Of a stretch of 35,191 nt of DNA, positions 31,846 through 35,191 are shown piece after piece. Below the pieces are notes generated by a model that was not told the DNA's origin, searched no databases, and saw only the letters and a list, made by a program, of their open reading frames with translations. The DNA lies in the NCBI GenBank assembly GCA_949300025.1, contig CASGCS010000004.1:1-35191 (forward strand), read 5' to 3'. How positions within the stretch are numbered: the first letter of the stretch is position 1; each line of letters begins with the position of its first letter. The stretch is from an uncultured bacterium (lineage in GTDB: Bacteria; Bacteroidota; Bacteroidia; Bacteroidales; UBA932). A program made the position numbers and the translations under genes.

Positions 31846-32985
31846 ATGAACTTTCAACTGACTAAAACACAGCAATTGTTCCAGCAAATGATAAGAGAAT
31901 TTGCTGAAAAGGAGGTCAAACCTCTTGCTGCCGAGGTAGACGATACCGAAAGATTCCCCGACGAGACCGTAGAGAAGATGGCCAAACTGGGTCTGTTCGG
32001 TATCTATATTCCCAAAAACTACGGTGGGGCCGGTGGAGACCACATAATGTATTCGATGGCTGTAGAGGAGCTCTCAAGGGTTTGCGCTACAACAGGCGTG
32101 ATACTTTCTGCCCATACTTCATTGTGCATGTCTCCAATCTGGGAATTCGGTACAGAGGAGCAAAAACAGAAATATTTGCCCAAACTGGCAAGCGGAGAGT
32201 GGCTTGGAGCATTCGGACTTACGGAACCCAATGCCGGAACCGACGCGTCTGCCCAGCAGACAATGGCTGTGGAAGACGGCGATTGCTATGTGCTTAACGG
32301 CAGCAAGATATTTATAACCAATGCCGGCAAGGCAAATGTGTATGTAATAGCTACAATGACAGACAAGTCTTTGAAAAACAAAGGTATTACAACATTTATA
32401 GTGGAAGCCGACACTCCCGGCTTCTCAATAGGAAAGAAAGAGCATAAAATGGGTATCAGAGGTTCTGCCACCTGCGAGCTTATATTCGAGAACTGCCGTG
32501 TTCCAAAGGCAAACATGCTCGGCAAACCAGGAGAGGGCTTCAAGATTGCAATGAAGACTCTCGACGGGGGACGTATAGGAATAGCCTCTCAGGCTCTTGG
32601 CATAGCTCAGGGCGCAATGGACGAGACTGTCAAGTATACAAAGGAGAGAAAACAGTTCGGACGATCTATTTCAGCATTCCAGAATACTCAGTTCCAGATG
32701 GCTGATCTGGAGACAAAGGTTCAGGCAGCAAGACTGCTGGTAAGGTCTGCCGCATGGAAACAGGATGCAGGTCAGCCCTATTCCGCAGATGCTGCCATGT
32801 GCAAGCTCTTTGCTGCGGAGACCGCAATGGAGGTTACGACAAAGGCCGTGCAGTTCCATGGCGGTTACGGTTACACACGCGAGTATCCGGTAGAGAGAAT
32901 GATGCGTGATGCAAAGATTACCGAAATTTACGAAGGAACATCTGAGGTTCAGAGAATGGTTATTGCAGCCAAATTATTTAAGTAG
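31846..32985 (+). CDS. bcd: Butyryl-CoA dehydrogenase
   Basis: This FAD-dependent acyl-CoA dehydrogenase reduces crotonyl-CoA to butyryl-CoA. Family blocks in order are MREFAEKEVKPLAAEVD-type helices, LGAFGLTEPNAGTDAS (FAD/substrate loop), KIFITNAGKANVYVI, MGIRGSATCELIFENCRVP, ALGIAQGAMDETVKYTKERKQFGRSI and the C-terminal YEGTSEVQRMVIA, with the catalytic Glu at about 367. The 379-residue length is typical of Bcd. Immediate linkage to etfB and etfA suggests an electron-bifurcating Bcd/Etf complex that couples NADH oxidation to ferredoxin reduction, which is known for clostridial homologues and inferred here. Confidence 0.95.
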   Translation: MNFQLTKTQQLFQQMIREFAEKEVKPLAAEVDDTERFPDETVEKMAKLGLFGIYIPKNYGGAGGDHIMYSMAVEELSRVCATTGVILSAHTSLCMSPIWEFGTEEQKQKYLPKLASGEWLGAFGLTEPNAGTDASAQQTMAVEDGDCYVLNGSKIFITNAGKANVYVIATMTDKSLKNKGITTFIVEADTPGFSIGKKEHKMGIRGSATCELIFENCRVPKANMLGKPGEGFKIAMKTLDGGRIGIASQALGIAQGAMDETVKYTKERKQFGRSISAFQNTQFQMADLETKVQAARLLVRSAAWKQDAGQPYSADAAMCKLFAAETAMEVTTKAVQFHGGYGYTREYPVERMMRDAKITEIYEGTSEVQRMVIAAKLFK

Positions 32986-33007
32986 GAATAAATTAGAATT
33001 GACAATA

Positions 33008-33787
33008 ATGAAAATAGTAGTTTGTATAAAACAAGTTCCGGATACTACCGAGATAAAGATTAATCCTGTAACCGGTACGCTTATTCGAGACGGAGTTCCT
33101 AGTATCATGAATCCCGATGACAAAGGCGGTCTGGAGATGGCTTTGGAACTTAAAGACAAATATGGAGCTCATGTGACAGTCATTACAATGGGTCCTCCAC
33201 AGGCAGAACTTATTTTGAGAGAGGCTTACGCAATGGGAGCAGACAGGGCTATCCTGCTTACCGGCAGAGAGTTCGGAGGTGCAGACACCCTTGCCACTTC
33301 ACACACTATCGCCGCTGCTCTTAAAAATCTGGAGTATGATCTGATTGTGACCGGCCGCCAGGCTATCGACGGTGATACGGCACAGGTCGGCCCGCAGATT
33401 GCAGAGCATCTCGGACTTCCCCAGGTTTCATACGTTGCGGGATTCGATGTCAAGGATGGCAAATATATAGTGAAGAAAGAGACAGAAGACGGATATCAGA
33501 TGCTGGAAGTTTCCTCTCCCGCCCTCATGACAGTTCTGGCAAGTGCATACAAGGCAAGATATATGAACGTTCCCGGTATAGTTGACGCCTATAACAGGGA
33601 AATCGAAGTCTGGGGTGTGGAAAAGGTAGATCTTCCTGCCGAAAAACTCGGTCTGAAAGGTTCTCCTACAAGGGTCAACAAAGCCTTTACAAAGGGTGTC
33701 AAGGCTGCAGGCGAAGTGCATGAGGTGGATCCGGAGCAGGCTGTTAATCTGATTGTCAGCAAACTAAAAGAGAAATTTATTATTTAA
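33008..33787 (+). CDS. etfB: Electron transfer flavoprotein, beta subunit
   Basis: The small Etf subunit carries electrons for Bcd. Recognisable segments are MKIVVCIKQVPDTTEIKINP at the N terminus, MNPDDKGGLEMALELKDKYGAHVTVITMGPPQAELILREAYAMGADRAILL, and the nucleotide/FAD-contact region VTGRQAIDGDTAQVGPQIAEHLG. I start it at ATG 33008 (259 residues). The frame is open upstream through the end of bcd, but those 34 codons are not family-like. It follows bcd by 22 bp and etfA follows it. Confidence 0.95.
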   Translation: MKIVVCIKQVPDTTEIKINPVTGTLIRDGVPSIMNPDDKGGLEMALELKDKYGAHVTVITMGPPQAELILREAYAMGADRAILLTGREFGGADTLATSHTIAAALKNLEYDLIVTGRQAIDGDTAQVGPQIAEHLGLPQVSYVAGFDVKDGKYIVKKETEDGYQMLEVSSPALMTVLASAYKARYMNVPGIVDAYNREIEVWGVEKVDLPAEKLGLKGSPTRVNKAFTKGVKAAGEVHEVDPEQAVNLIVSKLKEKFII

Positions 33788-33807
33788 TCGCCTAAACAGA
33801 TATTGAT

Positions 33808-34815
33808 ATGAATAAAGCAGATTACAAACACGTATATGTTTTTATAGAGCAGAGGGATGGTCAAATCCAGCCGGTTGCTCTTGAACTCTTGGGTAAGGCA
33901 AGAGATTTGGCAGATGTTTTGGGCGAGAAGGTTGTGGCTATTTTCCCCGGTCACAATATAAAGGACAAGGCTGACGAGCTTATAGCCTATGGCGCAGACG
34001 ACGTGGTTGTCATTGACAGTCCCGAACTGAAAGACTATATTACAGAGCAGTATGCTCAGGCCGTATATCAGCTGATTATAGCGTTCCGTCCCTCGATTGT
34101 ACTCTTTGGTGCCACCACTATAGGCCGTGATCTTGCACCGAGACTTTCTGCAAGACTCGAGACAGGTCTGACGGCAGACTGTACAAAACTCGAGATTTCT
34201 GAAGATACAAAGGAGCTTATGATGACCCGTCCGGCGTTTGGCGGAAACCTCATGGCAACGATTATGTGTACGCAGCACCGTCCCCAGATGTCTACCGTGC
34301 GCCCCGGAGTTATGCAGAAAAAAGAGAAGGACAATAGCAGAAAAGGAACAGTAATTCCTTTCGAGCCCAAGTTCGACAAATCGAAATTTGCAGTCAAACT
34401 GCTTGAAACCGTCAAGGCAGGCAAGGGTAAAATCGATATTACCGAGGCAAAGGTCCTTGTTTCAGGCGGTAGAGGTGTAGGATGCAAGGAGAACTTTGCC
34501 AAACTCGAGGCTCTTGCAAAGCAGATTGGAGGCGAGGTTTCATCTTCAAGGGCAATGGTAGATGCAGGCGTAATGCCTCATGAGAGACAGGTAGGCCAGA
34601 CCGGAAAGACCGTAAGGCCCGACTTGTACCTTGCATGCGGTATTTCAGGCGCAATCCAGCACCTTGCAGGTATGGAAGAGTCTGAACTCATCATTGCGAT
34701 AAATAAAGACAAATTTGCGCCTATTTTCCAGGTTGCAGACTTGGGAATAGTTGGCGATGCCAACAAGATTGTTCCCATGCTCACCGAGAGACTGGCCAAA
34801 GAGATGAAAAAATAG
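33808..34815 (+). CDS. etfA: Electron transfer flavoprotein, alpha subunit
   Basis: This is the large Etf subunit. The N-terminal domain includes YKHVYVFIEQRDGQIQPVALELLGKARDLAD and VLFGATTIGRDLAPRLSARLETGLTADCT. The C-terminal FAD-binding domain includes LVSGGRGVG, SSSRAMVDAGVMPHERQVGQTGKTVRPDLYLACGISGAIQHLAGM and INKDKFAPIFQVADLGIVGD. The length of 335 residues lies within the family range and no ferredoxin domain is fused. It is the last gene of the operon, with a terminator 28 bp downstream. Confidence 0.95.
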   Translation: MNKADYKHVYVFIEQRDGQIQPVALELLGKARDLADVLGEKVVAIFPGHNIKDKADELIAYGADDVVVIDSPELKDYITEQYAQAVYQLIIAFRPSIVLFGATTIGRDLAPRLSARLETGLTADCTKLEISEDTKELMMTRPAFGGNLMATIMCTQHRPQMSTVRPGVMQKKEKDNSRKGTVIPFEPKFDKSKFAVKLLETVKAGKGKIDITEAKVLVSGGRGVGCKENFAKLEALAKQIGGEVSSSRAMVDAGVMPHERQVGQTGKTVRPDLYLACGISGAIQHLAGMEESELIIAINKDKFAPIFQVADLGIVGDANKIVPMLTERLAKEMKK

Positions 34816-34843
34816 GTATCCGTACTATATACAGATCCGGTTT

Positions 34844-34876
34844 AAGGCTGGCAGCCAAGGTTGCCGGCCTTTTTCT
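34844..34876 (+). terminator. Terminator of the lysine fermentation operon
   Basis: AAGGCTGGCA (34844-34853) pairs with TGCCGGCCTT (34862-34871), with one G-U pair and an 8-base loop, and runs into TTTTTCTG. It lies 28 bp after the etfA stop. Confidence 0.85.
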
Positions 34877-34902
34877 GTTTAGGCTCATGGCCAATAAATC
34901 AC

Positions 34903-34910
34903 TATATTTG
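34903..34910 (+). promoter_or_regulatory. -7 box upstream of the interrupted reading frame
   Basis: TATATTTG fits TAnnTTTG. A GTTTA (34878-34882) lies at the right distance for a weak -33. It precedes the ATG at 34942 by 31 bp. Confidence 0.45.
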
Positions 34911-34941
34911 CCGTGACATATATTATGTAACTGGTATTCAA

Positions 34942-34998
34942 ATGGAAGTAAGTGTTTTCGTGGATACTGTTTCAAAAAGTGTGTCTGAGATAGGATAA
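34942..34998 (+). pseudogene. 5' fragment of an unknown gene, probably cut by the IS
   Basis: An ATG 31 bp after a good -7 box opens MEVSVFVDTVSKS..., which ends after 18 codons at a TAA (34996-34998). The stop lies in DNA that looks like the left end of the insertion sequence. The remnant is too short to identify. The reading is that the IS landed within the first dozen codons. Alternatively the frame is chance, and the promoter serves the transposase. Confidence 0.35.
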
Positions 34999-35002
34999 TA
35001 AA

Positions 35003-35067
35003 AAAGTCTACAGATTTTTTAGATTTGTAAAAGCAAAACAAACAAAAACTAAAAAAGAGTAGACTTT
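35003..35067 (+). promoter_or_regulatory. Inverted repeat abutting the transposase start codon
   Basis: AAAGTCTAC (35003-35011) pairs with GTAGACTTT (35059-35067), and TTTTTTAG (35015-35022) with CTAAAAAA (35049-35056), leaving a small internal mismatch. The 26-base loop is A-rich. The 3' arm ends one base before the transposase ATG, so read-through transcripts from outside would fold and mask the translation start. Confidence 0.6.
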
Positions 35068-35191
35068 ATGGAGTTCACAAAGGAACAACTTTCCGAGCTA
35101 ATATGCAAGCACACGGAAAAAGAAAACGGATTACAGGACCTGATGGAGATAATGCTCGAGAGCCTGATGGTGTCAGAGCGCAGGGAATATC
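35068..35191 (+). CDS. IS256-family (Mutator) transposase, N-terminal fragment
   Basis: Only 41 codons are in the window, and the frame is open at the edge. The peptide begins MEFTKEQLSELI and continues with KENGLQDLMEIMLESLMVSER. The pattern 'GLQDLMEIMLESLMxxERREY' is the conserved N-terminal helix of IS256/Mutator-type DDE transposases. The catalytic residues lie beyond the window, so intactness cannot be judged. Confidence 0.78.
   Translation, partial: MEFTKEQLSELICKHTEKENGLQDLMEIMLESLMVSERREY

Larger units (their letters stand above)
34967..35191 (+). mobile_element. Left end of an IS256/Mutator-type insertion sequence (partial)
   Basis: The start of a Mutator-family transposase gene lies at the window edge, preceded by a subterminal inverted repeat. 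The exact left terminus is uncertain. The sequence ACTGTTTCAAAAAGTGTGTC beginning near 34966 has the look of an IS256-type terminal repeat, but the right end is outside the window, so neither the repeat nor a target duplication can be confirmed. Confidence 0.65.

Overview
The window looks like a chromosomal segment from an anaerobic member of the Bacteroidales. Several things suggest this: the 5S/23S sequence type; -7 boxes of the form TAnnTTTG, one with a TTTG box 19 bp upstream; a DUF2807 'head GIN' protein next to an ECF sigma factor; menaquinone synthesis (MenA); and a lysine-to-butyrate cluster with the gene order I remember from Porphyromonas-like organisms. I cannot name the genus.

Layout. 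Positions 1-320 hold the 3' end of a 23S rRNA gene, a complete 5S rRNA gene and a strong terminator. Positions 321-1342 have no credible gene. They carry GC-rich hairpins and an array of six 97-bp units, each bounded by GCATCTGAAC and GTTCAGATGC, which is the least explained DNA in the window. From 1343 to about 19350 the content is mostly housekeeping: an Ada/Ogt-type DNA methyltransferase, HtpG, a minus-strand ECF sigma / putative anti-sigma / GIN-domain / VanZ-like operon, an M19 dipeptidase, a minus-strand run pyrD-cinA-serine hydrolase-menA, a XRE-type regulator with likely operators, QueA, a DUF255-type protein that has lost its Cys pair, a membrane M28 peptidase and an acyltransferase.

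Positions 19314-34876 are a two-armed fermentation locus. The plus arm, atoD-kal-kce-kdd-kamA-kamB-kamC-kamD-kamE-atoA-bcd-etfB-etfA, starts from a very good Bacteroidetes promoter overlapped by a 7-2-7 palindrome and ends at a terminator. KamA and KamDE migrate the amino groups of lysine. Kdd, Kce and Kal convert the product to crotonyl-CoA, and Bcd-EtfAB reduces that to butyryl-CoA. AtoDA moves CoA from butyryl-CoA to the acetoacetate released by Kce, freeing butyrate. KamB (P-loop) and KamC (MutS-like ATPase) are probable maintenance factors for the B12-dependent mutase. The divergent minus arm, mscS-crt-hbd, supplies the reductive steps from acetoacetyl-CoA to crotonyl-CoA and begins with a small mechanosensitive channel. 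No thiolase, lysine transporter or dedicated regulator is visible in the window.

The right edge (about 34900-35191) holds the left end of an IS256/Mutator-type insertion sequence, which appears to have landed just after the start codon of an unknown gene.
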